64,000 nucleotides of DNA from Paralithodes platypus. Its lineage: Eukaryota > Arthropoda > Malacostraca > Decapoda > Lithodidae. The stretch spans positions 15,387,779-15,451,778 of the forward strand of contig CM064506.1 in NCBI GenBank assembly GCA_032716605.1, given 5' to 3'. This document shows, piece after piece, positions 20,531-31,828 of this stretch. The position numbers and the translations under genes are program-made. The number at the start of each line of letters is the position of its first letter. Positions within the stretch are counted from its first letter, which is position 1. The notes beneath the pieces are model-generated. The model was not told where the DNA came from, ran no database searches, and was given only the letters and a program-made list of their open reading frames with translations.

Positions 20531-22128
20531 CCCTCCCCCCGCCCCGTCCCGGCCTCAACTCTGACCCCGTTACTGTGATGAAGTTGATAAAGCCTTTGCA
20601 TGAGGGTGAAGTTCTTAGCAAAATCAGATGTACCCCAGAGGATGTAGCAAAAAGAATAGATAAGTTAAATAGGTTCAAGTCATCCGGCCCAGATGGCTTT
20701 CTTCCTCGAGTTGTACGCGAAGTGCGAGATGAAATCGCACCTTTCTTAGCAGACATCTTCAATAAATCACTAGAAAATGGAGAAGTCCCTGAAGACTGGA
20801 AACTGGCCAATGTGACCCCAATCTTTAAGAAAGGGGATCACGAGTGTCCCATGAATTATCGGTCAATTAGCTTGACTCGTATCATAGTAAAACTCTTAGA
20901 AGGGATACTAGTAGACAAGATAGTTGACTACCTAGAAACCCACAATTTAATTATAGATTCCCAACATGGATTCAGGCGACAAGATCATATCTTACCAATT
21001 TACTGGATTTTGTCCATGAAATGCTGAGTATGTCAAAAGTAGAGCCATAGACATCCTTTACTTAGATTTTCAAAAAGCTTTTGACAAAGTGCCTCATTGC
21101 AGGCTAATGTCAAAAGTGAGTGTTCTAGGTATCAATACAGAGGTCACAAATTGGATAGCAAGTTGGCTTCAGTCACTTCTGGAGTTCCACAAGGATCTGT
21201 CCTTGGCCCACTTCTGTTTATCATGTGTCAACGACATCGATATTGGTTTGTTGAGTGTGATCTCCAAGTTTGCAGAGGACATAAAGCTTGGAATGAATGT
21301 GAAAGACCCCAAAGGGGTTGAACAGCTCAGGATGTACCTCAACAGACTGTGTGAATGGTCGGAGACATGGCAGATGCCTCTAAACTTGGAAAAGTGCAAG
21401 GTGATGCATATCAGCCAAGCAAACCCCAATTCAGGCTATTCACTATTGGGAATGCTTCTGGAAGTGACTGGCTTGGAAAAGGATTTGGGTGTTCTGATTA
21501 GCAGTGACCTAAAGTTTTCCAAGCAGTGCATTGAAGTAGAGAAGAAATCTCAGAAATTATTGGGCTATATTAAGAGCAATATAAGTATAGAAATAAGGAA
21601 ATAGTCCTTACACTTTACGACGCTCTAATACGGCCTCTCTTGGATTATGCTGTTCAATTCTGGTCTCCAGCACTCAGGAAAGATATAGAGCGAGCTAGGA
21701 CTACAAAACTTATTCCATCGTTTAGAAGAATGAGCTATGAGGACTGGTTGAGAGCTCTTGATCTCTTCCCGTTGGAGACCCGCAGACTACGAGGTCAGCT
21801 CATTGAAGTTTTTAAAATACTTAATGGGTTTGACAATGTGGATTATAGCAAAATGTTTAGCCTCAATATGAATACAACACACAACCATGGCTGGAAATTA
21901 GAATTGAAAAGGTTCAGCACTAGTATCTGTGGAAACTTTTTCACATATAAGACATGTTCTACCTGGAACAAACTTTCCTCCGAAGTTGTAAATAGTTCTT
22001 CAGTAGAGCAGTTCAAGAAGAGAGTAGATAGTATTTGCACACTCTGTAGAGAGTGTAGTGCACTAAGTCTCGCTCTTTCCACTTCGAGTATCTCCTTGGA
22101 ATGGACTGTAAGGTCTCTGAGATACTAA
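20531..22128 (+). pseudogene. Reverse transcriptase of CR1/L2-like LINE, frameshifted
   Basis: Segments in order: RFKSSGPDGFLPRVVREV and PEDWKLANVTPIFKKG (RT fingers), then NYRSISLTRIIVKLLEG and DSQHGFRRQ. After a frameshift near 21020 come the first catalytic motif DFQKAFDKVPHCRLM, a degraded VPQGS region and a changed catalytic box (FAEDIKLG in place of FADDTK). After a stop at 21602 come IRPLLDYAVQFWSPALRKDI and CSTWNKLSSEVVNSSSVEQF. The YADD-type box has an Asp-to-Glu change, so the enzyme would be inactive even apart from the frameshifts. Confidence 0.85.
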
Positions 22129-22219
22129 CTATTCCTTGTAGCTCCTTGTAACTCTCTCTCTCTCTCGTTTGTTCTTTCACCATATTTCCAGTTTTGTCTT
22201 CAATATTTTAATATTATTA
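20531..22219 (+). mobile_element. 5'-truncated CR1/L2-like LINE
   Basis: The coding part (20531-22128) starts in the RT fingers, so endonuclease and ORF1 are absent. A (TC)n run and an AT-rich tail lie at 22145-22219, after which element B begins. A related minus-strand remnant is at 56425-57090. Confidence 0.85.
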
Positions 22220-22222
22220 AAA

Positions 22223-22474
22223 TGCCCCAGAACGAGAAGCCCACCACAGAAGCCACGAGCGAACACCACACAGAAACACCCGAAAGAAAGGCCCACAGAA
22301 CGAAAGGACCAGGTGACCGAGCCAACCAGTTCAGACAGGCCGAAGCCTGCAGGGTTAAGCAGCTCCAAACCACACCTGCCTACCCCTTCTAAACACTGAC
22401 CTTTTCCACATCTCGCGTATACACTACCCCTCGTGTCCTACACCTCTACCTACATGAATGATGAACATAAATAC
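22223..22474 (+). repeat. Element B 5' LTR, first part
   Basis: It matches 45972-46224 nearly base for base (TGCCCCAGAACGAGAAGCCC onward). It is cut at 22474 by element A. The remainder of this LTR resumes at 35551/35555. Confidence 0.92.
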
Positions 22475-24264
22475 TGTGACGTTAACCACTCCGTTAGAAC
22501 CGCATGGCTTGTCCTACAGTGACTCGCTAGGATCGCCAGGGCAGTGGATGGGGCTACAGTTTATGTATTAGAGTGTGCTTTATTTCATATGAAAGCTCGT
22601 GTCATGGGCAGTCCAGAAAGGCTCTTTATTTTCACCCATGTCAAGGCTTTATATATTTAATTGTAAAGTATATGTTTTATCATTAACTAGTAATGATGGG
22701 ATCTGGGAGAGAGAGAGAGAGTAGAACAGAGTGAGAGGGAGCGCGCAGTGTTTTTTGTCCCGCTCGATGACGTCACGGCTGGCTGCCTCGTGGGGGTTGG
22801 TGGAGAGAGGTCCTTACCATGCTGCTAGCTCCCTTGCTAGTGGCTAGAGGACTTGTAACCGCTTTTTTCCCACGCGCCTCGAGCTAGTGCGAGTATATAT
22901 ACAGTTCCTCGCCACTCTCTCCCTCAGATCTGGTTTCTAGAACGCATCCATCTTTTTCCCTTGCTATCTGTTACCCGCTCCGCACCTGAGAATCTTTTCC
23001 TCTGCCTACCTCTCTCTTTTTCATATCTTTCACCACCTTTTTATTAATATTATACCCCCTCTGGTTAACTCTGCAAAATCAGCTTAATGCTGGCCAGTTG
23101 TATTGTGCGTTAAGGTCTGATATAACCCATGTATGTTAGTTGTTAAGATAAGTGGATCACGAAGCATTGGTTGGCTTTCATATTGCCGCTTCCTATAATT
23201 ATTAGTGTTCTGCTGGATTAGATAATGCTAGACTAGGAGTCTGATATTATAAGGTATTGTTTCCTATGAGTGCTGGCTTTAGGAAAAAGCTGCACGACAT
23301 ACCTGAGAACTGGAGTTGATTGAGTAAATTCTAGTCTGTGTGCCATTGAGAGTAGAGCATGCACGAATGAGGGCTTTTTGCCTATACCATTCTGCACTGT
23401 TCTAGTCTCGATTGTTTGTCTTTGAGGTACGCCAGGAGAACGCTTAATACTTCGGTATTAAGGTTTCTCAAGAGAGCTACCCTTCATTATAACGTAATAT
23501 TTGACGCACAGACTTGAGATTTGCACTAGGCTATGCAGCATGCCATGCGCACCAGTATCTCGTATCATTGACTCTAGCTAGACTTTATCAATCATAGTAG
23601 ACATTAAGTATATTAACCTAATTACTCTTTTTATGCATACCCATTTATTATTACACAAGCATTTCGCAGCCTAGTTTGATGTATGGAGACACAAACGACT
23701 TAGGCTCTTTTTGTTGATAGGAATACTGCATTGTTGTGGCGATTATTATTGTTGTAGTGTTTAGGATATTCTTGGCTCCGACGGCATTATATATTCTGCC
23801 TTTTTGTGTGCATAGCCTGCACGAGCATTGTTCCGCTGCCTGCCTTTTTGGGTTCCATTTCCGATACGAGCATCTTTATAGCATCTAACATTTAAAGAAG
23901 ATTCCTTGTTAGTGTTGAAGGACTTTAGTGCACTTTCTTTCATGTAGGAGTGCCTGACATTTATTGATTAAAGTAACGTAAGCTGTAACTTCTCTTACCA
24001 CCTTACTTTGCATACCATAACCAAGCACCTTCGGTTATAGGTAGTAATAGGCGGTTTTCACATAACATTAAGCCTAGAGTAGACGCACATTTATTGAGAG
24101 TTTGATAGCCTATTATTGCATATAGAACTCTGTAGAGTATTTGTGTTCTTTGTTCACTGGGAATATACATCAGAGGTTGGATCTAGCGCTTTCCGTTGTA
24201 GCATTTATGCCATTACTAGTCCAATGAATAAGAGCCCTGATATATTTAAACCCCAGTCGTAACA
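22475..24264 (+). repeat. Element A 5' LTR, 1.79 kb
   Basis: TG...CA ends, with a (GA)n run near 22710 and a TATATATA-like promoter candidate at about 22894 (GAGTATATATACAG). That is a plausible TATA box of the LTR promoter. No other regulatory site was assigned. Confidence 0.92.
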
Positions 24265-24266
24265 AA

Positions 24267-24284
24267 TGGCGACCTTACCTAGGA
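24267..24284 (+). other. Element A primer-binding site candidate
   Basis: TGGCGACCTTACC starts two bases after the LTR. TGG at this position is complementary to the CCA end of a tRNA primer. The tRNA species was not identified. Confidence 0.6.
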
Positions 24285-24413
24285 TTTGTGAACCTACATT
24301 TATTAAGCAGGGAACATTTGTTGTTTTGCGGAATATTTTGCGGGGATCAGCAAGAATAATTTTTTTTTGCAACATAGTATAGCCCTTGAGTATTTCCAAG
24401 AATTTCATCATCA

Positions 24414-26516
24414 TCATCTCCGACGCCTTGCTTCCCCCTGGGAAACCCCCACTAGAGGATGGCCATGACAGAAACGTCTCCAAGCTACTTTGTCAAGACA
24501 TGCCTCCCTTGCCCGTGCCACAATGCCCCTTCCACTACGTGGAAGTTTTTCTTCAATATATTTTTCCACTTTCTTTTCCCATACCATAGGTGGTCTTCCA
24601 CTACTAGCGGTTCCACTCACCTGACTCCCATATATCTTTCTTGGCATTCTGTCTTCATCCATTCTCTGAACATGACCATACCACCTCAAAGTACTTCTCT
24701 TTATCCACTCAACCACACCACAATCAATGCCCAAAGCCTGCTCTTCCATTCCAAAGGACTCGTACACTTCCCTATTACTTGGCCCATCTAGCCTATTCAT
24801 GCCAGCTGCCATTCTGAAAAAGCTCATCTCCACAGCTCTTAGTTTGAAGAGGTCCTCGTCACTTGCTGTCCATGTCTCGCTTCCATACGAGAGTGTTGGG
24901 AGCAGCACACTGTTTCTCAGTGACTTTTTGACTTCCTGGCTAACCATTCTTCCTTTGAGAATACTATCAAGTTCTCCAATCACTTTTCTCCCTTGCATTT
25001 TTCTCTCTTTTATCTCACTCTCCATTTTACCATATTTGCATAGTACAGCTCCCAAATACTTGAAACTTTCAACCTCTTCTAGTACTTCATTTTTCAATTT
25101 TATTTTACAACTTTTCTTGTGTTCTTTCTTGATTCTATATTTTTCCTTAAAATCTATAGTTTCATGCATTCTTCTCTCAAACACCATTACCTTACATTTC
25201 CCTACATTGACCTTTAACTTTCTCTTTTCACATACCCTGTCAAAGTCAGTGACCACTCTCTGAAGTTCTTCAGCATTTTCCGCCAACAGGACTGCATCGT
25301 CCGCATATAGGCATGTTAAAATCTTCCATGTTCTTCCCTCTGATTCCAGTCTAGCTCCCACACCCATTGATACAGCCCTACATTCCCTAATCACTCCATC
25401 CATGTATATATTGAACAACCAAGCTGACATGACACATCCCTGTCTTACACCTACATTGACCTCAAAACTTTCACTTAACTTATCCCCTACCTTCACATTT
25501 GCCATTGCATTCCTATAAAAAGATTTTACTGCCATTAGCAACTTTCCTCCCACACCATATACTGTTAACACATCCCACAGGCCCTCCCAGTCTACTTTGT
25601 CGTAGGCTTTTTCCAAATCCATGAATGCTGCATAGAGTTTTCTGTTTTTGGCCAGATACTTCTCTACCAACAATCGCATTGAGGCTATCTGGTCAACGCA
25701 GCCCCTGCCCTTTCTGAAACCTCCCTGTTCCTCACCTATTTTGCCATCCGTTATCTTCTGTAGCCTCTGTGTTACTACTCTTGCGTGTACCTTTCCAGGT
25801 ATGCTAAGCAAGCTAATTCCCCTATAATTCTTACACTCTTCTTTACTACCCTTCCCTTTGTACAAGGGTACTATCACTGCTTTCCTCCAGTCCTCTGGTA
25901 CACTTTCCTTTTCCCATGCTAATTTACATAACCTATGCATTATGTCAACAGCTTCTTCTCCTCCATATCTCAGCATTTCACCTGGGATGTTATCTACTCC
26001 AGCAGCTTTGCCCATTTTAAGTCTATTGATTGCTTCTTTTACTTCTTCTCTGCTTATCTGGCTTTCAACTACCCTGTTTATTCTACCTCTCTCCATTCCT
26101 ATGGATGAGATCTTTGCCTTCCCCCTACTCTTTACAGCTAAGCTACTAAAATGATCTTTCCATACTTTCACCACACCATCACCCTCTACCACTTCCCCAT
26201 TCATGTCCCTCATCCTACCACCTGAGACACTCTCAGTCTTCTTCCCTCTGGCTTCTTTCACAGCTCTGTAGTATGCTTTCCTGTCATTCAGAAACTGTTC
26301 ACTAATCTTTCTCCCATATGCCTCATCTGTCTTCCTTTTAGCGTCTTGTATCGCCCTCTTCACTCTTTGTTTCAAATTTTTATATTCTTCTTTCCTCGCA
26401 TCTCTAGTTTCTCTAGGTATATTCTTTTGCAGCATACTCTTTCTGAACTCTTTCTTCTTTTTCACTATTTCTTCTATCTCTTTACTAAACCATGCGTTAC
26501 CTTTCTTCTTCCACAT
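24414..26516 (-). CDS. RTE LINE reverse transcriptase part
   Basis: 700 residues, no internal stop. A Lys/Arg-rich connector (1-95) leads into RT: KMGKAAGVDNIPGEMLRYG, PEDWRKAVIVPLYKGKG, NYRGISLLSIPGK, GGFRKGRGCVDQI, the first catalytic Asp in FMDLEKAYDKVDW (D300), RQGCVMSAWLFNIYMDG, and the YADD box (404-407). Downstream are FKYLGAVL, LSYGSETW and RWYGHVQRM with a GRPPMVWEKKVE tail, typical of RTE/BovB-like LINEs. The protein probably reads on from the endonuclease as one polypeptide in an intact copy, as the native start lies upstream of the frameshift. It would act in the nucleus on its own RNA. It is probably inactive because of that frameshift. Confidence 0.92.
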   Translation of the reverse strand: MWKKKGNAWFSKEIEEIVKKKKEFRKSMLQKNIPRETRDARKEEYKNLKQRVKRAIQDAKRKTDEAYGRKISEQFLNDRKAYYRAVKEARGKKTESVSGGRMRDMNGEVVEGDGVVKVWKDHFSSLAVKSRGKAKISSIGMERGRINRVVESQISREEVKEAINRLKMGKAAGVDNIPGEMLRYGGEEAVDIMHRLCKLAWEKESVPEDWRKAVIVPLYKGKGSKEECKNYRGISLLSIPGKVHARVVTQRLQKITDGKIGEEQGGFRKGRGCVDQIASMRLLVEKYLAKNRKLYAAFMDLEKAYDKVDWEGLWDVLTVYGVGGKLLMAVKSFYRNAMANVKVGDKLSESFEVNVGVRQGCVMSAWLFNIYMDGVIRECRAVSMGVGARLESEGRTWKILTCLYADDAVLLAENAEELQRVVTDFDRVCEKRKLKVNVGKCKVMVFERRMHETIDFKEKYRIKKEHKKSCKIKLKNEVLEEVESFKYLGAVLCKYGKMESEIKERKMQGRKVIGELDSILKGRMVSQEVKKSLRNSVLLPTLSYGSETWTASDEDLFKLRAVEMSFFRMAAGMNRLDGPSNREVYESFGMEEQALGIDCGVVEWIKRSTLRWYGHVQRMDEDRMPRKIYGSQVSGTASSGRPPMVWEKKVEKYIEEKLPRSGRGIVARAREACLDKVAWRRFCHGHPLVGVSQGEARRRR

Positions 26517-26553
26517 TTTAAAGGTTTTCTTCCCACATACTTTCTCAGCTGCT

Positions 26554-27645
26554 TTAATCTGCTTTCCATACTTCGTCTACAGTATTTCCCAGATCTATCA
26601 TAACATCCATGTCCTTTAGAGTCTCTTTCAGGATGTCCTTGTATTTTGTTGCATTACATTCTTCATTTAATTTTCTCACATTTATTCTCTCTACTGTCAG
26701 TTTTCTCTCTTTCCTCTCATATTTCCACTCTTTCCTTATCCTAACTTTTGTCAGCACTGTATAGTGGTCTGATCCCGTCAGCATACCTCTTACAGCTTTT
26801 GAATCTAAAATTCTTCCTTTTAGTCCGGAGTCCATCATGGCGTAGTCAATTAGAGATTTCTGTTCCTGCTCACCTTCACCTCTGTGCCATGTATATCTAT
26901 GAATGTGACGATGTTCAAAAAATGTGTTAGCCAGAAACATCTCTCTCTCCGCACACACTTCTAAAAGGAAGTCACCATTCATATTCCTACCCTCTACACC
27001 CCATTTACCCACTATACCTTCTATCTCCTCGTTTCCAACTCTACCATTCATGTCGCCTACTAATATTACTTGTGTACACTCTTGCCTTTCTCTTATACAT
27101 TTATTGACTTTATTCCAAAATTTTCTATTTTCTTCCGCACCTTTCCCAGTTTCTTGGTTGACTGGTGCATAGACACACATAAAAGTATACCTATCTATCC
27201 CAATCTTGCACTCACACCATACAATTCTTGAGTCCACGCATCCATAGTTTTTCACACACTTCCTCAACCTTTCTGACAAAATTACTGCTACCCCTTCCTT
27301 TTTCTTACGTTTATATCCTGCATCCAATCCAGACCAGACAACCCATCCTTCCCCACCCCACAAATCATGCTCACTCTCACCATCCCACACTCCAGAACCC
27401 AACAGGTGCGTCTCACCTACCCCACACACATCCACACATCCATCTTTAAGCTCTCGCATCAGACACTCTCTCTTGCTAAAATCATTTATGCCATTGGCAT
27501 TGAAGGCACAGACACGGAGCACGCTTTCCTTCACCCGAACGACGTTTCCACCACTTTTCTGCTTTGTTCCTCCACCCCCGAGGGGGTCCTGGCCGGCAGC
27601 ATACCGAGCACAGTTGTTTCCCAGGAGGACTTGGGGCCTGGACAT
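26554..27645 (-). CDS. RTE LINE APE endonuclease part
   Basis: 363 residues. Visible motifs: FNANGINDFSKRECL (start of the APE fold), GVGETHLLG, MCVYAPVNQETG, LVGDMNGRVGNEE, SLIDYAMMDSGLKGR and GSDHYTVLTKVRI. Together these are the expected Asn, Glu, Asp/Asn and Asp-His catalytic positions. It nicks the target for target-primed reverse transcription. The frame ends at TAA just before the RT part: one base lost or gained near 26570 separates VDEVWKA from the following KAAEKVCGKK. The first ~45 residues are shared with the short derivative at 228-602. Otherwise well preserved. Confidence 0.9.
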   Translation of the reverse strand: MSRPQVLLGNNCARYAAGQDPLGGGGTKQKSGGNVVRVKESVLRVCAFNANGINDFSKRECLMRELKDGCVDVCGVGETHLLGSGVWDGESEHDLWGGEGWVVWSGLDAGYKRKKKEGVAVILSERLRKCVKNYGCVDSRIVWCECKIGIDRYTFMCVYAPVNQETGKGAEENRKFWNKVNKCIRERQECTQVILVGDMNGRVGNEEIEGIVGKWGVEGRNMNGDFLLEVCAEREMFLANTFFEHRHIHRYTWHRGEGEQEQKSLIDYAMMDSGLKGRILDSKAVRGMLTGSDHYTVLTKVRIRKEWKYERKERKLTVERINVRKLNEECNATKYKDILKETLKDMDVMIDLGNTVDEVWKAD

Positions 27646-28222
27646 AATGCCTCCAAACAGGTCGCCGGATTGTCAAAAGTATACTAAAAGAAAAACTAAA
27701 AACTGATACCAACATCAGTAAAAAAACATACAACACAGTAAAAATGAAAATATTAAGAAGATAGGGAGAACAAAAATATACAGGGGACAACAGAAATATA
27801 GTTACAAGGGGGATAATTTTTATAGTGGAAATTAAGAGAGGATTTAAAATTAAAAACAAAGTGTGCTGCTGAAGAAAATAGCACACCCGCCCTCCCCTTT
27901 AGTTCCACCGTCAAGCAAAAATAAAAATGTTAGAAATTTAAAAGGGAGGATTAAAATAAGGACGGTGTAATAACGAGGCTACCTCGAGAAGGCGGGGTAG
28001 GACTTACTTACCGTAACTAGTCACGGTAAGCTACAGAGGTGCGTTTTAGCAAGACTTTAACCAATACCGTACTTATACGCAGATGACAGGACCTCTAAAC
28101 CTCATTGGTTACGATACCGCCACTGCGCAAGAATTTCCAAGAATTTTTGTGTGTATATCGAGGTATAAGAGTTTGGGGTGCTTCTTTTCTGAATATTGTG
28201 GTGAGAAATTGTTGTGAGCATC

Positions 28223-28769
28223 ATGTCTTATACCGGATCAGAGGAGAATGGAGACACAGTACGTAATGTCGAGACTGAGGAACAGCAGTATGGTGAAATG
28301 GTTAATCAGGGTGGGTTGCCCCTGGGGGGACCACCGGTAATTTTAAACCGTAACCGTGTTCCTGATCAGTCTGTCTCGCACTTATGGAAACTGGTTCCGG
28401 TGTTTGATGAGAGTGGGGTAACAGAATTTTTCGCACGCTTTGAGAAGAAGTGCCAGGAACACCAGTGGCCAGAGAATAAATGGGCAGCACTTGTATCCTC
28501 TAGATTAAGAGGCAAGGGTCTTAAAGCCTACGATGCGTTACCTTTGGAGTCATGTATTGTGTATGAGGATCTCAAGGAGGCTGTCCTGAGGGCTTACGAA
28601 CTGCAACCAGAAACGTACCGTTTGAAGTTCCGGGGTGTAACTAAGGGAAGAGATAGCACCTTTTTGGAACACGCCCGGGACTTGTCCGATGCTATGGGGA
28701 ACTGGCTCCGATCTGAGAAGGTAACAACGTTTGATGGAGTTAAGCAGTTGATGATGTTGGAGCAGTTCT
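28223..28769 (+). pseudogene. Element A gag, N-terminal part
   Basis: It starts at ATG 28223 (MSYTGSEENG). I prefer this to the GTG 9 bases upstream. It has a capsid-like segment (KLVPVFDESGVTEFFARFEK, LRGKGLKAYDALP, AYELQPETYRLKFRGVTK, EHARDLSDAMGNWLRSE) resembling the SCAN-related capsid domain of Gmr1-type and vertebrate gypsy elements. The MITE at 28774-29372 cuts the frame at TTAA. The downstream gag sequence (29373 onward) continues in the same phase when one TTAA is counted, so the gene was intact before that insertion. Confidence 0.85.
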
Positions 28770-28773
28770 TTAA

Positions 28774-29372
28774 CCCGGGAACTGCGGGGAGACTCTTAAG
28801 AGTTCCCCCGGCGGACTGCGGGGAGACTCTTATGAGTGAGTGAGAAAAAAAAATCAACTTTTGACATCGATTTTTTTTTTTTTTTTTTTTTGGCCCCTGG
28901 GCCATGCAAAATCTCAGTCCTCTACCTCCCCTCCTTCCCCACTTTCCTCCTCTCCTTCAGTTATCACCTATTTTCCCTGTTATTCCCTTATTCTGAGGTA
29001 TATTTTCGTGCTAACATTAGCGAGTTGCAAGCAGGGTGTTGTCATCACTGATGGCAAGCGAGTGCAAGAGAGAGAGAGAGTATCGATCGACTGTGTCTCA
29101 GTGGCCTTGGGGGAAATTGGCGGGAAAGCAGCTTGCCTCACCCATACATTATACAACTCGCGGGCTATATCTCCGATTTTGACCATCCAAATGCTGTTTT
29201 CACTCGTTTTATTGTTGTTTCAGGTTAATACCTTTATAATCAACCCATAATAGGCGCATATGGATAAGTATTAATGCTATTAATGGCACAATGAATATTT
29301 TAGTGACGGAAACACCTCAAATACGTCAGCACAGGGGGACGTTTCCAATTACCCCCATGCGCACTTCAGAGG
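28774..29372 (+). mobile_element. TTAA-flanked MITE, copy 3, within element A gag
   Basis: TTAA lies at 28770-28773 and 29373-29376. It starts CCCGGGAACTGCGGGGAGAC and ends ACTTCAGAGG. Internal order: GGGGAGACTCTTAAGAG repeat, a T run, CCCCTGGGCCATGCAAAATC, a pyrimidine tract, (GA)n and TGACCATCCAAATGC. It is nearly identical to 50622-51238. It splits the gag frame of element A, and the surrounding frame matches exactly one TTAA. Confidence 0.95.
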
Positions 29373-31828
29373 TTAAGAGCACGGGCGGTGATCTAACTTT
29401 GAACTTAAAGGAGAAAAACCCAAGAACTCTAGTCGAAGCAGCAGAAATGGCTGATCGACGGCTGTCGTTGATTCGGGGTTGCGGGTCCTCACAGAAGTAC
29501 GATGTAAGTGCTAAGGACCGTTATCCTCCCCTTCCCCGTAACAATGACACATTTAAACAGAAGAGCCATGAAACTAAAACTGAATCCAAACCTTACACCA
29601 CACCGTATGTGAAAAGTCTTTTACATCACAGTATAAGCCGAAACCGAAATTCATGTTTTAGTTGCCACCAGGAGGGTCATAAGGCAAATGAGTGCCCTAG
29701 TCGACCTCCTCCGGCAGCCGTGTCTTTTGCTCACGGCATTGGAGTGTTCAAGAGGACATTGGAGTTTGTTAGAGGCATTTCTTCCGAGGTAAATACACTG
29801 CCAGTGCAGCAGGACCCGGAAGGCTTATTCCCTGTATGTGATGCCTTTAGTGACCACAGGGGACTCGGTTGTGTGGAGTGGGGGGGTAGAAGACATGAGG
29901 TGAGAATTTTGTGTGACACTGGGGCATCGCAAACACTGTTGAGAAATTTCACTGGTAAACCTGTCAATAAGGCGCGGGTGGTTGTGGTTCAGGGAGTTAA
30001 TGCGACAAGGTCATACCCGCTTGTAAGAATGAAGGTGGAAGTTGATGGTGTGACTCGGGACCTGGATGTAGGAATTGTGGAGAAGTTACCTGTTGGGGGC
30101 GTCGACCTCCTTCTCGGCAACGACTTTGCAGGACCTACTTCTGAGGCTCCACCCTTGGTCGTTGCTGAGAAGCCGGCCGACGTGAGTAGGGAGGAGCAGG
30201 AGTGGGTTGAGAAGTGTCCGGTGCAGCCTATGGCGTGTGTTGTCACCGGAGATCCTGCATCCAGGGAGTCACATTCTGGTCAACAATCTTTAGATCAGCG
30301 GAGGAAGGGTACCGAGAAGGGGTTGGAAGTTGATGCGGTTGAGAGTTTAGTATCAACGGCCCTTCTCGGGGACTCAGTATTAGGACCAAATATCGAGTCT
30401 GAAGAAGACCCAGTAACTGTTGTGGAAAAGGCGGAGGATGGGCTTAAAAAGACGAAAGAGTTGAAGGAGGACAGTGATGCACAGTCGGGAGATGTGGCAA
30501 CAAGGTACCCTGACGCGTACCCTATGAGAAATGGATCGGCGAAGACGGTGGTCCGAAGCTTGCTAGTGTATTTTTCCCGGTATGGTTACCCGCAGGGGAT
30601 TCAGTCAGTCCAGGGACCCAACTTCACTTCTAGCCTCTTTGTTCAAGCAATGCCGCAGCATGGGATTGTTGGGGTTGTGTCATCTGCGTATCATCCGGAG
30701 AGCCAGGGTGTGTTAGAGCGATGGCACTCAGCCTTGAAATCTGTGCTTCGTTGTTGTTGCTTTGAGAGTGGGAAGGATTGGGATCTTGGCCTGCCATGTG
30801 TTTTGTTTGCTGTGCAGGAGGTACCTGGGGAGAGTTTGGGATTCAGCCCTAATGAGCTCGTCTTTGGACACCGTGTCAGAGGGCCTCTCCATGTGGTTGA
30901 AGAAGTATGGGAGGACACAGAAAAACCTTGTTCTATGCTCAAGTGTGTCCTCAACAGTCGAGAACGGATGTTGCGCAGTCTGGAGTTGACTGGCCGTAAT
31001 TTGACTAGCTCTCAGGCCCTCAGGAAGGACAGGTACGACCTCAAGGTTGAACTCAGGGAGTTTCACGTGGGTCAGGTGTTGATTCTACTGCCCCTTGTAG
31101 GTCACCCCTTATCCGCGAAGTACGCTGGTCCTTATAGGGTGGTGGAGGAGCTATCAGACCTGGATTACTTGGTAGCCACTCCAGACAGACGGAAGCGCAA
31201 TCAGTTATGTCATGTTAATCCCATGAAGGAGTATGGGAGGCACCCCCCTGAGCCTCTCACTGTGCCTGTGATGACGTTTAGCAGTCAAGGTGGAGAAGGA
31301 GAATGGGACAGTCAAGCTCAGGTGGAGGATAACTGGAAGGATAAGAAGTTCAAATGGGCGCCTGAGTGTGAGAAGGTGTTTAGGGAAGTAAAACACCTGT
31401 TGTGCACTCACCCGATCCTCAGGGCCCCTGACTTTAGCCTACCTTTCCAACTAGCAATGGAGGCTAGTGGTGTGGGGGCTGGTGCCGTCCTTGTGGAAAA
31501 GGACGATGATGGGCTGGAGCATCCTGTTAGTTTCTGCTCGGAGAAGTTCAATCCGGCCCAGGGGAGCTGCTCTGTTGTCGAGGAGGAGCTGCTGGCGGTT
31601 GTACTTGCTCTGAGGCATTTCGAGGTCTATGTTCCAGCCTATGGTCCGGTCGTTGTAGTTTACACAGATCATCACCCTCTCAAGTTCTTGGACCAGTTTC
31701 ACAATCGGAATATGAGGCTGACCAGGTGGTCACTAAGGTTATTGGTATATAACCTGGACATACGCCATATTGCCGGTTGTGACAACGTGGTTGCAGATGG
31801 TCGTTCAAGGGTATATGATCCTGGGTAG
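29373..31828 (+). pseudogene. Element A gag C-terminus, protease, partial integrase, RNase H in one open frame
   Basis: An 845-codon frame with first ATG at 29291 (inside the MITE); element sequence starts at 29373. Residues in that frame: zinc knuckle CFSCHQEGHKANEC (122-135); aspartic protease CDTGASQTLL (208-217) with LLLGNDFAG; integrase from about 406 (RNGSAKTVVRSLL, YHPESQGVLERW, E476) to the GPYRVVEELSDLDY region and DRRKRNQLCHVNPMK (645); then RNase H from about 685 (KWAPECEKVFREV, YTDHHPLKFL, VVADGRSR) to the stop. Integrase before RNase H is the Gmr1-like order. The integrase HHCC/first Asp and the RT palm are missing, the second integrase Asp is Val440 (SVQGPNF), and the first RNase H Asp is Glu (AMEAS). 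Polyprotein chemistry is lost although the frame is open. Confidence 0.88.

Larger units (their letters stand above)
24406..28132 (-). mobile_element. Near-complete RTE-type LINE, 3.73 kb
   Basis: It is flanked by a 14-bp direct repeat, ATTTCCAAGAATTT (24392-24405 and 28133-28146). The minus strand carries a roughly 490-bp 5' UTR, endonuclease, RT and a short 3' end closing with (ATG)n, the microsatellite-like end typical of RTE elements. It inserted in the leader of element A, between PBS and gag. One frameshift separates two long open parts. Confidence 0.95.

Noticed and set aside
23761..23943. 60-codon minus-strand frame identical in both LTRs of element A (also 35047-35229)
   Set aside because: Identity follows from LTR duplication and recent insertion. 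There is no motif or independent sign of selection.
28836..29250. Phe-rich frames of 71-136 codons
   Set aside because: They derive from the T run and pyrimidine tract of the TTAA MITE.
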